Assembly: GCF_030848805.1 (NCBI RefSeq) | Contig: NC_092369.1 | Coordinates: forward strand, 903,798-967,797 | Length of the DNA: 64,000 nt | Reading direction: 5' to 3' | Origin: Temnothorax longispinosus | Lineage: Eukaryota; Arthropoda; Insecta; Hymenoptera; Formicidae | In this document: positions 13,442-23,369 of the stretch, one piece after another | Position numbering within the stretch: position 1 is the stretch's first letter | Layout of the letters: each line of letters starts with the position of its first letter | The notes under the pieces: generated by a model | Seen by the model: only the letters and a program-made list of their open reading frames with translations | Told to the model about the DNA's origin: nothing | Databases searched by the model: none | Translations under genes and position numbers: made by a program

Positions 13442-14311
13442 CTAGCATGCCCCGCCGGGCTTCGCCCCGGAGAACATGTGTATTAAGACACGCAAATAGA
13501 TCTCTCTCTAGATCTACTCGATCTAGCTCTAGAGACTCGAGTCTCTAGCTATATCTCTAGACTTCGAGATCGATGCGAGATAGATATCTGCCGCGCCAAG
13601 CTCATCGCCGTGCTCTAGCGCGACTGAGACCATGCGGATCTGGAGTACACTACGACTCTCTCTACTCTCCTCGCCATCCACCTCCCTCTCGCACTCACCT
13701 CTCCCTCTCCCGCTCTGGAAAATTTCGTAACCAATTTCCAAAAAGATACCGATTCCCAAAAAGATCGGTAACGAAAAACTATACAGTTTATAACATTCCC
13801 CGGGAAATTCTACCCCTACTTCATATATAATTTTTTGCGATTCGGTCAATTAATTCTCGAAAAATTTGAAAAATTTCTGATACCGGCTTCCAAAAAAATC
13901 GGTAACGAAAAATTACACACTTTATAGCATTTCCCGGAAAATTCTACCCCCGTTTCATATACAACTCTTTGAGATTTGGTCAATTATTTTCCAAAAATTA
14001 AAAAAAATTAGAAAAACCGGTTTCCAGAAAATCGGTAACAAAAAACTATACACATTATGACACTCTCCGAGAAATTCTACTTCTGTTTCATATATATTTC
14101 TTTGAAATTCGGTCAATTATTTCCCGAAAAAATGAAAATATGTCGAATACCGGTTCCCAAAAAGATCGGTAACGAAAAATTATACATTCTATAACACTCC
14201 CCGGAAAATTCTACCCCTACTTCATATACAATACTTTCAAAACCAGTCGAATAGTTTAAGAATGCATAAAGGACATACATACATACATACATTCATTTTT
14301 ATATATATAGA
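13442..14311 (-). mobile_element. Non-autonomous Helitron, copy 1
   Basis: Read on the - strand it starts TCTATATATATAAAAATG (5' TC end) and ends with a GC-rich hairpin CCGGGGCGAAGCCCGG followed by CGGGGCATGCTAG, so a CTAG terminus (CTRR type), and then a host T at 13441. The interior consists of four or five degenerate units of about 115 bases, each with an ACCGGTTCCCAAAAAGATCG-like core. It has no terminal inverted repeats and no Rep/helicase gene. These are the structural marks of Helitrons. Confidence 0.75.
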
Positions 14312-14367
14312 CTAGCATGCCCCGCCGGGCTTCGCCCCGGAGAACATGTGTATTAAGACACGCAAAT

Positions 14368-14401
<34 letters not shown>

Positions 14402-14464
14402 ACTCCTCCCCTCTCTCTCTCCCTCTCCCTCTCCTTCTCCTTCTCCCTCTCTCTCTCTCTTTCT

Positions 14465-14513
<49 letters not shown>

Positions 14514-15135
14514 CCGCTCTGGAAAATTTCGTAACCAATTTCCAAAAAGATACCGATTCCCAAAAAGATCGGTAACGAAAAACTATACAGTTTATAGCAC
14601 TCCCCGGGAAATTCTACCCCTACTTCATATATAATTTTTTGCGATTCGGTCAATTAATTCCCGAAAAATTTGAAAAATTTCTGATACCGGCTTCCAAAAA
14701 AATCGGTAACGAAAAATTATACACTTTATAACATTCCCCGGAAAATTCTACCCCCGTTTCATATACAATTCTTTGAGATTCGGTCAATTATTTTCCAAAA
14801 ATTAAAAAAAATTAGAAAAACCGGTTTCCAGAAAATCGGTAACAAAAAACTATACACATTATGACACTCCCCGGGAAATTCTACTCCTGTTTCATATATA
14901 TTTCTTTGAAATTCGGTCAATTATTTCCCGAAAAAATGAAAAAGTGTCGAATACCGGTTCCCAAAAAGATCGGTAACAAAAAATTATACATTCTATAACA
15001 CTCCCCGGAAAATTCTACCCCTACTTCATATACAATACTTTCAAAACCAGTCGAATAGTTTAAGAGTGTATAAAGGACATACATACATACATACATACAT
15101 ACATACATACATACATTCATTTATATATATATAGA
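14312..15135 (-). mobile_element. Non-autonomous Helitron, copy 2, abutting copy 1
   Basis: Same 5' TC end (at 15135, preceded on the - strand by A), same 3' hairpin and CTAG end as copy 1. Its CTAG end is followed directly by the TC start of copy 1 with no spacer. It differs from copy 1 mainly by a CT-rich microsatellite (14371-14516) and by the number of CATA units near the 5' end. Confidence 0.75.
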
Positions 15136-15136
15136 T

Positions 15137-15737
15137 TATTTACAACATAAAAAAAATTATTTCGTACTATTTATTAAACAAATTATTTTTTAATAATTTT
15201 TTTAACTGTCAGGGAGACGATCAAAAAGAAAAAAAAATTTTGTTAGAAACTTTCAAACTTCCAATATACCACAAAAAATTTTCGTTGATGTGTTTTGTTT
15301 CGTTATCGAGAAAATAATTGTTTAATTTGTGTACGCGTAAAGATTCGGTACTCGGTGCGGCAGCCACGTCTGTACGGTGACCGCTCTCGCTCGCTGGCCG
15401 CGCGGCGCGCTAGGCGAACTTAATATCTAAGTTAATTTTCTCAAAAACGAAATACGATGATGATTCGCGACCACGGTTTGCTGGACTTTTCTCGTTTGCT
15501 TCACTCAGACTGAAGTGGATTGAAGATACGGCGAATTTGACCGGGACGCGAATCGCGAACGATTTTAAACGGGCGGCTCCGAGTAATTAATTAAGAGGAA
15601 CACCTTCTTAGGGCGAGTGTCCCGAGCGGTCTGGTCACGTGAAATTTCTTCCTCGTTTCGCCGGCTTGGTTGTGCACCATCTATCTGCACGCGTGCGTAC
15701 CTTTTTGTTAATATACAAATCTTCTTTTTTTCTACTT
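15137..15737. other. Gene-free stretch with a GC-rich patch
   Basis: AT-rich to about 15330, then GC-richer (15335-15700). No convincing exon; weak splice-like signals only. Confidence 0.4.
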
Positions 15738-15741
15738 CTCT

Positions 15742-15795
<54 letters not shown>

Positions 15796-15811
15796 TTCTC
15801 TCTCTTTCTCT
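15738..15811. repeat. (CT)n microsatellite
   Basis: A nearly pure CT run immediately left of a foldback. Confidence 0.85.
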
Positions 15812-15820
15812 ATCTCCACC

Positions 15821-16149
15821 CTCTCTGTCTGATTCTTTGTTCCTCATAAGTTTGAATCTTCAATATTTTTAAAATAGTTGTTGTGCACATAGAATAGCGG
15901 TTATCAAACTTCCTTTCGTTTTGTTTCGATTAAATTCCTGCAAAATACCAAAAAATTGGTGCTGCAATCCTTTGCAGCTTAGTAGCCATAATTGGGTTAC
16001 AAATTTCGGGTACAAAACTTATTTTGCAGGAATATAATCGAAACAAAACGAAAGGAAGTTTGATAACCGCTATTCTATGTGCACAACAACTATTTTAGAA
16101 ATATTGAAGATTCAAACTTATGAGGAACAAAGAATCAGACAGAGAGGGA
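15821..16149. repeat. Foldback element with arms of about 130 bases
   Basis: The left arm (CTCTCTGTCTGATTCTTTG onward) and the right arm (ending CAAAGAATCAGACAGAGAG) are near-perfect reverse complements around a short unpaired centre near 15990. The arms are flanked by CT-rich DNA on the left and GGGA-rich DNA on the right. No coding potential. Confidence 0.75.
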
Positions 16150-16198
16150 GGAGATAGAAAAAGAGAGAGGGAGGAAGGGAGGGAGGGAGGGAGGGAGG

Positions 16199-17749
16199 AA
16201 TTGATTGATTGATATAATTTATTATGCCCAAGCAAAGGCTAAAGGGCAAAAACATAATATAGCAGTTACAATAATGTCGCAATTACAATACTATAGCAGT
16301 TACAATACTACAGCAATAACAATAATATAGCAGTTACAAGATGCAAAGATACAATGTGATATAAAGAAAAGCGAAATATAGCGGACAGAAGTTAGTATGA
16401 TGTGCATGCTCTCTCTCATAAAGCAAGCAACCAGCAATCTCGATAATATACACTCTAAAAAAACTAAGAACTAACGGAATTTAACTAATAATAAGTACAG
16501 TGAAAAAGAATAAGATAAGGAGCAGTATTACTAAAGAGAACTAAATAGTGTATATAAAACTATGAACTAAAAAACGCTGCACGATTTACGAACTAATAAT
16601 AAGGAATGAAAGCACTAGAAGTTCTATACCAGAAACAATGTTATCCAATTTCACGTGCAAGCAAGTCGATATGTCCACGAAAGGAATAAGCGTTGAATTC
16701 AGCAAAACACATCCGAGAAGAATTACATGTTGATTAAGCCGGACGATCAAAGAACACGGGACGAGCAGGTCGGACCGGTCAGATAAGCTTAGCTAGATCA
16801 GTGTCAGAATTAATATGAATTACAGGTTGACCATCGGAAGACCTAACACATATTTGACCATTCCTTACCCAGACATACTTATACGACCTCTCTTTAGCAA
16901 CACTCTTAGCCCGTTGTAACATGTCGTAAGTGCTCTTGGATAACAACTCGTTTATATAAATGTAACGATCTGAGTTACCACCGCATACGTCCTTACATTT
17001 GAGAACACCCTTTGCCCGCTTTTTTGAAATAACCATATCGCTCACGGCACTCGAGGCCAAGGTAACAACGACTGAGCTAGTGGAAGTCGCTGACAGTGCC
17101 TTCTTAACAGTTCTGACACCGAGAATATGGCAAGACAAGTCAGGAACGTCCAATGCCTCTAGCACATTCTTGGCGAGCTCAGATGGAGCAACAGATAACG
17201 CCAATGGCAAACCCGAAATGATTAACTCATTTCCCCCATGAGATCCCTGAAATGACTGAGCAAATTTCAAGTCGTGGATTTCGCGAATAAGTTCAGCGTT
17301 ATCTTGCTCCAATTTGGCAATGCGCTGACTATTCTGAGCAACGGTGTCAGCAAGCCGATTTAATTGACTGAGTTTATCGCTTAGTTCTTTGTTGGTACGT
17401 TGTTGACTTTCAATAAAAGCAGAAAGCTTTACATCAAATTTTTTCATCTGCTCAATCAATCCGCGCAAAAGATCGTTGGTAGAGTCATGTACAGTGTCAC
17501 GCATAGTGTCATACTTAGTGGAATGCATACGTGAACCGCCGAGCGATCAGGCATCAACAATGTTAGATACTTTAGTAAATGGCATATTTAAAAATTGTAA
17601 TTTACAACAAGCACTAGCGGACTTCGTACCGACGTAAGCTTTGACACAACCCGGATGAAATGCTCTATGACACTCAGCACATGAAGCAGATTTACCAGCA
17701 ATCTATTTTGTACACCCAGCACACGCGCGCTGCATGTGTTATCTACAAT
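16199..17749 (-). mobile_element. LINE derivative with ORF1 and 3' tail but no reverse transcriptase
   Basis: Read on the - strand: an ORF1-like frame (17740-16779), then about 550 bases of non-coding DNA ending GGGCATAATAAATTATATCA and a tail of AATC repeats at 16199-16213. The same GGGCATAATAAA end with an ATTC repeat tail recurs at 20727-20775, so this is a repeat family with a simple-repeat 3' tail, as in many non-LTR retrotransposons. No RT or endonuclease motif lies between ORF1 and the tail. The 5' boundary is uncertain. Confidence 0.6.
16779..17740 (-). pseudogene. LINE ORF1-like protein: PHD-like finger plus coiled coil
   Basis: The open part (17528-16779, 249 residues) has a long Lys/Glu/Leu/Gln coiled coil at about residues 20-90, then an alpha/beta region starting ELIISGLPL and ending VWVRNGQICVR that suggests an RRM-like fold and CTD as in ORF1 proteins. 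Upstream in the same frame lies a Cys/His cluster (CAEC ... HRAFHPGC ... CC) like a PHD finger. It is cut off by two in-frame stops: TAG at 17705-17703 and TGA at 17549-17547. Expected role: RNA-binding chaperone of a non-LTR retrotransposon. The family assignment is from architecture only. Confidence 0.6.
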
Positions 17750-17929
17750 CGCTCAATCACTTAAAAGAAGTAGAGTTCCGCAGTATCGATCAGCACGCAG
17801 AGTGTTCCATATAGATCATAAAAGATGTCGCAGAGATTAGAGTCCTATATAAAGAGAGAAGCGCAACCGGTGTATCGGCTGCTGATTGGCTCCGCCATTT
17901 TGTCGACGAACAGTGGCGCGACTTCTTCC

Positions 17930-18225
17930 TGCTTTGAGTGATGCAATGTCATGTAATGTCATCTGTTTGGATATCATAGTACACAATAAATGTTGTATAC
18001 CTGGATTCTCGACAAAATATGGTCAAGATCGTTTTCTTCGAATTTTTCCGACAAATAGTATTTTAAAGACGGGATTTCTTCCTGCTTTGAGTGATGTAAT
18101 CTTATAATGTGATCTGTGCATCGTACATCATGGGAGGTTACAACAAATGTTGCATACCTGGATGCTTGACAAAATATGGCCAAGGTCGTATTCTTCGGTC
18201 CGACAAATAGTATTTTAAAGGCCAA
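17930..18225 (+). pseudogene. Two tandem THAP zinc-finger N-terminal fragments
   Basis: Two direct copies of about 150 bases (from 17930 and from 18074) each carry a THAP start: NKCCIPGFSTKYGQ in the first and MGGYNKCCIPGCLTKYGQ in the second. The CxxC-type pair at the domain start and the following basic/aromatic residues fit the C2CH THAP signature. The first copy has lost one of the Cys (C to F) and lacks a nearby ATG; the second hits a stop soon after ILRSDK. Both are dead fragments. Confidence 0.5.
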
Positions 18226-18518
18226 GTGAATTATATTATAGTTGTGGGACAGTAGCATGTGGGACTATGCGGACAGTAGCAAAGTTATTATAAAAAATGA
18301 ATCTTTTTAACAGAAAATTGATTAAAATAAATAATTGAAAATATTTACTGCAAATAAATATATTTTTACTTTTAATCATATTCATGCAACAGTATGTTTA
18401 TGTTATTTTTTCATAATTTTTTTTTTAAACTTACACAAATAAATATTACAAATCTTGGAATAAAATACATAATCCAATTTTGATCCTTTTATTTTGATCC
18501 TTAAATTTTATCTGATTG

Positions 18519-18646
18519 AGGTCCGGATGCACCGACCTCTTGGTAAACTGATAGTTAAATCATATGTTTTTCCTTCACATTAGACAAAGATAGACATATG
18601 ATTTAACTATCAGTTAGCTTACCAAGAGGTTGGTGTAACCGGGCCT
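18519..18646. repeat. Short palindromic MITE
   Basis: The arm GACCTCTTGGTAAACTGATA continues into GTTAAATCATATG and is mirrored by CATATGATTTAAC ... TTACCAAGAGGTTGG around a centre near 18580. The outer ends (AGGTCCGGATGCACC and GGTGTAACCGGGCCT) also pair imperfectly. Confidence 0.6.
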
Positions 18647-18717
18647 AAAAGGATTTCAGTAGAAATTGTTTCTGTAAATCAATCGATTAAACATTGTTTT
18701 TACACAAAAGTAGGTAT

Positions 18718-18888
18718 TCACTGAACTAACTTTAATAACAGTAATTGGTAAATTAGATATTCCAATTTCATATCTTTTACACTGTTCTCGGCTCTTAATT
18801 TTTTTATAATTCTCGAGTTTCTTTTTGCTTCTTCTTTCAGTTGTTCCAAATATGCTGGTCTATTTGATATCAACGAGTCTTTCTCCAT
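18718..18888 (-). CDS. Small Lys/Glu/Leu-rich open frame, possible exon
   Basis: A 56-codon frame begins MEKDSLISNRPAYLEQLKEE a few bases after an acceptor-like TTTCCAG and ends LLLLKLVQ then TGA. It looks like a short coiled coil. It lies inside the possible THAP element and may be part of it. I do not recognise it. Confidence 0.2.
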   Translation of the reverse strand: MEKDSLISNRPAYLEQLKEEAKRNSRIIKKLRAENSVKDMKLEYLIYQLLLLKLVQ

Positions 18889-19136
18889 TGTTGATCTGGA
18901 AATGTAAAATAATTACTTATTAAAATCTTCAAAGATAGTACTTAATCAATGACTTAAAGAAACAAGTGACACTTTATTAGCAACAAATACTCACATTAAT
19001 CACAAAAATTATTCTGTCAATAGTGTATGGATTTCTCTTAGATCTTCGCAAAATTATTCTACACGTTACGATCAAATAAATCAGTTTATTATTAAGTCAG
19101 TATTAAAATTTCTGTGATCAATAGTATATTACACTA

Positions 19137-19247
19137 CAAGGGCCGAAAGTTGAATTTTCGGCCCTGCGCGTCATGATGCCCCGAGGCGAAGCCGAGGGCA
19201 TCATGACGAGCAGGACCGAGATTTCAACTTTTGGCCCGCGTAGTGTA
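19137..19247. repeat. GC-rich hairpins with GGCCGAAAGTTGAA motif
   Basis: GGCCGAAAGTTGAATTTTCGGCC is itself palindromic, and CGTCATGATGCCC / GGGCATCATGACG pair around CGAGGCGAAGCCGA. A related motif (AGATTTCAACTTTTGGCCC) closes the segment. Confidence 0.55.
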
Positions 19248-19250
19248 TAC

Positions 19251-19795
19251 GATTTTTCTTCATAGCCGGTCGAAAGTACGTTATTAATTTTACTTTTTTT
19301 AACTTTAAATGTTAATAAGCATGTTTTTGATGCCTGCCCCCGACATTTGCGGCACGAGCGAAGCGAGTGCTACTGGTCGGGGGGGCAGGCATCAAATACA
19401 TTCCAAGAGTCAAGTCTTGTCATATTTTGTAAAAATAAATTCACGTGCGTGCCAACGGGGTGACCGTTGGTATGTGTGTGCACGTGTGTCGCGCGGATTC
19501 GCACGCCAGGACGATCGATAAGCCGTCCGTCGTCGGGATCGCGTCTTCCGGCCGGGGAACGAGACGCGGATCGTCGGGAAGCATCGAAATTTCGTATAAC
19601 TTCTTCCTCGTCTACGGATTCATCAGATGACATATTGACAGAACAATATTGATGACTATTTTTAAGGTTAAAGGGCGTTAAGGTTTAAAGTTATAGAGAG
19701 CGCGCGTGTACTTCTCACAGGGAGTAAATGTTAAACTTTCGTCCCTGCTATTAGGGACGAAAGTACGTACTTTCGACCGAGGTATGAAGAAAATT
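19251..19795. mobile_element. TIR element of about 545 bases with an open frame
   Basis: Left arm TTTTTCTTCATAGCCGGTCG then AAAGTACGT is mirrored by ACGTACTTTCGACCGAGGTA then TGAAGAAAA at the right end. Inside are a hairpin at 19326-19399 (TTTGATGCCTGCCCCCGAC and its complement) and a GC-rich block with an open - strand frame. No transposase is recognised. Confidence 0.5.
19370..19633 (-). CDS. Uncharacterised acidic/Arg-rich frame in a TIR element
   Basis: 87 codons starting MSSDESVDEEEVIRNFDASR, then Arg/Ser/Asp-rich and a His/Thr stretch (THVHTHTNGH). The acidic start followed by a basic region and the sharp rise in GC over this block are gene-like and could be a first exon, but the last codons run into the hairpin. 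No family recognised. Confidence 0.25.
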   Translation of the reverse strand: MSSDESVDEEEVIRNFDASRRSASRSPAGRRDPDDGRLIDRPGVRIRATHVHTHTNGHPVGTHVNLFLQNMTRLDSWNVFDACPPDQ

Positions 19796-20085
19796 ACTTT
19801 TATATGAATATATATTCACCTTAAATTTGTTACAACTCAAAATATTAACGAACAGCAGCACGTTGGGACTCCACGTTACAAATAATTAACTTAAACTTTT
19901 TTTAAGTTCGGGATAAGCCTATTACCGTGTCTCCAACTGAGGGTTTTAGTTAATTAACTCAAACGGCAATCTATAATAAATTAAAAAGGTATAAGGTATA
20001 GCCTATGTATAACATAACCTCCCTCCTCCCTTTAATCAAAGAAAACCTCTTTCGATTTTTTTACACTCACATACACGGAGCCACG

Positions 20086-20180
20086 CGTCATTCTGCTTCT
20101 CCACATTTTACGTTTGATATTCGATCTGCGACGAGGACAGAATGATACTTATAGCGCTGAAAGCGTCAAAACGAACGCGA
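20086..20180. repeat. Fragment of a MITE family also seen in a TRPM intron
   Basis: Contains CGTTTGATATTCGATCTGCG then ACGAGGACAGAATGATACTTA and GCGCTGAAAGCGTC. The element at 53974-54122 carries the same words (CGTTTGATATTCAATGTGC, ACGAAGACAGAATAATGCTTA, GCGCTGAAAGCATC). Confidence 0.45.
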
Positions 20181-20673
20181 ACGCAGCCACAGAACTCCGT
20201 TTTTCTGGAGCTAAAAAGCCAGTTAGATAAAAGAGAAGGGGAATATCACGTGATATCAGGCAGCCATTTTGTCGACGAGTAGTAGCTATATATATTGCTC
20301 GGTTGCGCTTCTCTCTTTATATAGGACTCTAGCAGAGATCAACCCGAGCAGCCAATCAGCAGTCACTAGATAGCACGTGCTCAGAAAATAGCATGTAGAT
20401 AGGGAAGATCGGCAACAATGGGCGCATGCGCAGCTGATTGTGAGATCCATGTCTTCCACAGAAACAGCCAAGAATTAGGTTAAAACAAGCGATGATACTT
20501 GCCACAGAACTGCTTTTAATTAGGTAGCAAGCACCAGAGAGATAATGATAGCACGTAACAAGCAACAAAAAACCTGCTAATATCTGCAACAAAATGGCCC
20601 GAAGGCAGCTTACGGCAGAAAATAGATTCACTTGAAGCAGGAGCAAAGAAAATAGACAAGCAATGATACTCAC

Positions 20674-20726
<53 letters not shown>
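20674..20726. repeat. (GA)n microsatellite
   Basis: GA run directly abutting the simple-repeat tail of the LINE-like 3' end to its right. Confidence 0.85.
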
Positions 20727-20733
<7 letters not shown>

Positions 20734-21000
20734 TGAATGAATGAATGATTTTTATTATGCCCTAGTTAAACTTTGGGCAAGAAGTTTACAATACAAAGAT
20801 AACAAGATTACACGATTATAAGCAAGCGACATAATTACTCGCTCGAACCTAACGGTCTGCCAGCCGAGCTTCGCACATGATCATGCAACGTTAGAGATCC
20901 TTAAAGCTACTAACAAGTTTTGTAATTAATATGTCTTTGCGCGAATATTATATTTACAAGTAGAGGCAATTTGTAGCGACAATTACAGCTTTAAGTTCTT
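20727..21000 (-). mobile_element. 3' end of a second LINE-like copy, running into the gap
   Basis: On the - strand the segment ends GGGCATAATAAAAATCATTC with further ATTC repeats, as the copy at 16199 does. The remainder of the element lies toward the assembly gap. Confidence 0.5.
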
Positions 21001-21500
21001 NNNNNNNNNNNNNNNNNNNNNNNNNNNNNNNNNNNNNNNNNNNNNNNNNNNNNNNNNNNNNNNNNNNNNNNNNNNNNNNNNNNNNNNNNNNNNNNNNNNN
21101 NNNNNNNNNNNNNNNNNNNNNNNNNNNNNNNNNNNNNNNNNNNNNNNNNNNNNNNNNNNNNNNNNNNNNNNNNNNNNNNNNNNNNNNNNNNNNNNNNNNN
21201 NNNNNNNNNNNNNNNNNNNNNNNNNNNNNNNNNNNNNNNNNNNNNNNNNNNNNNNNNNNNNNNNNNNNNNNNNNNNNNNNNNNNNNNNNNNNNNNNNNNN
21301 NNNNNNNNNNNNNNNNNNNNNNNNNNNNNNNNNNNNNNNNNNNNNNNNNNNNNNNNNNNNNNNNNNNNNNNNNNNNNNNNNNNNNNNNNNNNNNNNNNNN
21401 NNNNNNNNNNNNNNNNNNNNNNNNNNNNNNNNNNNNNNNNNNNNNNNNNNNNNNNNNNNNNNNNNNNNNNNNNNNNNNNNNNNNNNNNNNNNNNNNNNNN
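21001..21500. other. Assembly gap (500 N)
   Basis: All bases are N. The round length suggests a placeholder, so the true size is unknown. Confidence 1.
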
Positions 21501-21525
21501 AGTATTCGCGTAACAACCCACACAG

Positions 21526-22420
21526 CATCGAAATATTTCAGAAAGCTTTCAAAAAACTGTCAATGAAATATGAAACCTTTCAAAAAACATTTTAGACATG
21601 TTTCAGATATGTTTCAGAAAGCTAAAATGTCCGCCAAGCTGAGATTTCAAAAATGTTTCTGAAATCTCAGAAATATTTCTGAAATAATTCTGAAATGCTT
21701 TAGAAATATTTCTGAAATGCTTAAGAAATATCTCTGAAATGCTTCGAAAATATCTTTGAAATGTTTCAAAAATATACGGGAAATATTTCAGATACTTTTT
21801 CTCATATCAAATTGTTTTGGATCACCCTGTATAGGATCATCCGGAACAATTTCCTGTCCTTCGTAAAACATATTCTTGATCATATTCTTCGTCATGATTT
21901 TGCTTCGCCGAAAGCCTGCTTATATTAGATCCCAACTGAAATTTACTTGCGAGTTAGTCTTACTATTATGGCGCCGCCTAGCGGCGTCGTTGCATATTTC
22001 TCTGAAATGCTTCGTAATATTTCAGTGAAAAGGGTTATAAATGATTTCGATGAAACGTTTCAGAAATACTTCTGAATAATTTCAATGTTACGTTTCAATA
22101 TTATTGTCCGAGTTATCTTTCGGAAAGCTTTCAATGATATGTATTTTAGACATTACGTACGAAATATTTTTCTAAAATGTTTCGTAATATTTCAGAAATA
22201 TTTCAGTGAAAAGGGTCATAAATGATTTCGATGAAACGTTTCAGAAATACTTCTGAATGATTTTAATGTTACATTTTAATATTAATTGCCAAGTTATCTT
22301 TTGGAAAGCTTTCAGTGATATATGATTTTCATAAAACGTTTCAGAAATATTTCTGAATGATTTCAATTATACATTTCAATATTAATTTCCAAGTTATCTT
22401 TCGGAAAGCTTTCTGAAACA
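21526..22420. repeat. Array of degenerate TTTCAGAAATATTTCTGAAA palindromes
   Basis: Words such as GAAATATTTC, TTTCTGAAATGCTT and AACGTTTCAGAAATA repeat dozens of times. The right part has longer units of about 115 bases (CGATGAAACGTTTCAGAAAT at 22038, 22229 and, less exactly, 22330). No coding frame. Confidence 0.75.
21951..21993 (+). repeat. Left copy of a 42-base direct repeat bounding the Polinton-like cluster
   Basis: GAGTTAGTCTTACTATTATG then GCGCCGCCTAGCGGCGTCGT. The right copy is at 29194-29235 and a partial copy (GACGCCTAGCGGCGTC) is at 23285-23300. The core GCCGC-CTA-GCGGC is palindromic. Confidence 0.6.
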
Positions 22421-22424
22421 GGTT

Positions 22425-22906
22425 TTGCTGTGTGGGAAAGGCCTCACCGAGAGACACGCGGCGGACGAGATACTCGCCGAGAGAGCGTTGGGACGCGTCA
22501 TCGCGAGAGATTCGACTCTCGGAAAGAGAGCTGCCTCTACAGCCGTCTGGGCGGCCATGAAGGCTAAGACGAAGCTCGGAATGGGTTTGAAAATAAAGGC
22601 GAAGGCGAAGACGCAGACGAAGATGAAGATGAAGAAGAGAGCGGATTCGAAAAAACGGATACTTCCGGCAGCGAAACGGGCGGCGTATTGCCGATTCTAC
22701 CGTTGTTGGGAGTTCTCGGCTCTCTGGCCGGCGGAGCGGCCGGAATTATAACGGCGATGAACGCTAGCAAAGCCGCGCGACGTCAGCTGGAAGAGACGCA
22801 ACGTCACAATCGCGCCATGGAAGGTCGCGGACTTTATCTCGCTCCGTACAAATATAGACAAGGACTGTATCTCTCCAGCAAACGCAAAAGGATTAAAAGA
22901 TATTAA
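22425..22906 (+). pseudogene. Polinton-like small basic core/pX-like protein, frameshifted
   Basis: Two overlapping frames belong together. The first is Lys-rich (KAKTKLGMGLKIKAKAKTQT). The second has a hydrophobic Gly/Leu/Pro segment (LPILPLLGVLGSLAGGAAG) and ends in a basic tail with GRGLYLAPYKYRQGLYL. The switch lies in the GGGCGGCG run near 22678, consistent with loss of one base. The architecture (basic region, hydrophobic segment, GLYL repeats) resembles small DNA-binding or membrane-active proteins of Polinton/adintovirus elements. It is the first of several + strand genes of one decayed element. Confidence 0.5.
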
Positions 22907-22934
22907 AATTTTTTAATACCTTTGAATCCCTTTT

Positions 22935-23180
22935 TTTTTTGGCGGAATTAGATGAAATTAGATGGTCGATTCGAATGAGATGGTCCAATCCCATGGAATC
23001 CAAAAAGAAAAATTTCAATTCCATCCAATCCTATGGAATCCGTAAAGGTTATGGAATTGCATGGCATTAGATGGTTTAGGAAACATCTTGCGCCTCCGTT
23101 GGGCGACCAAGCGCCGTTGTTCGTCGGTGAGCTTTTGTGTATGCCTAAGGGCATTACACGCACTACTGCCAACGGGCAAT
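22935..23180. repeat. TGGAATCC/ATGGAAT-rich degenerate repeats
   Basis: ATGGAATCC, CCAATCC and AATTCCAT words recur, and the block then passes into a GC-richer unique-looking piece. It separates the pX-like relic from the protease relic. Confidence 0.5.
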
Positions 23181-23369
23181 TAGCCCGAAAATGAGATTTG
23201 TAAGATCTGTCAGGCCCCGTAGGGGGTCCCTTTACATAGCGGTCGAGACGAAACTTTGAATTCGAGAAGATGCCCCGGCGATGCGACGCCTAGCGGCGTC
23301 GACGCAAACTGCCGGTAATGCAGATACCGCGCGGGCGTGTACTATTGGTGGCGCGTACCGCCACAGAGT

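Larger units (their letters stand above)
17834..20365. mobile_element. Possible THAP/P-like element bounded by inverted repeats
   Basis: The segment at 17834-17866 (AGAGTCCTATATAAAGAGAG then AAGCGCAACCG) recurs inverted at 20301-20337, and GGCTGCTGATTGGCT at about 17877 recurs inverted at 20351-20365. A TATATAAA box-like word lies inside each copy. Just inside the left copy are two THAP-like zinc-finger fragments. THAP domains are found in P-element transposases, hence the suggestion. No transposase core was found, and other repeats sit in the interior. Confidence 0.35.

Noticed and set aside
13529..14653. Several 60-113-codon frames with Arg-Glu or Ser-Leu repeats
   Set aside because: They follow the Helitron tandem units and the CT microsatellite.
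15565..15872. Arg-Glu/Ser-Leu repeat frames
   Set aside because: Translations of a CT microsatellite.
20954..21528. Long - strand frames across the gap
   Set aside because: They consist of N and have no real sequence.
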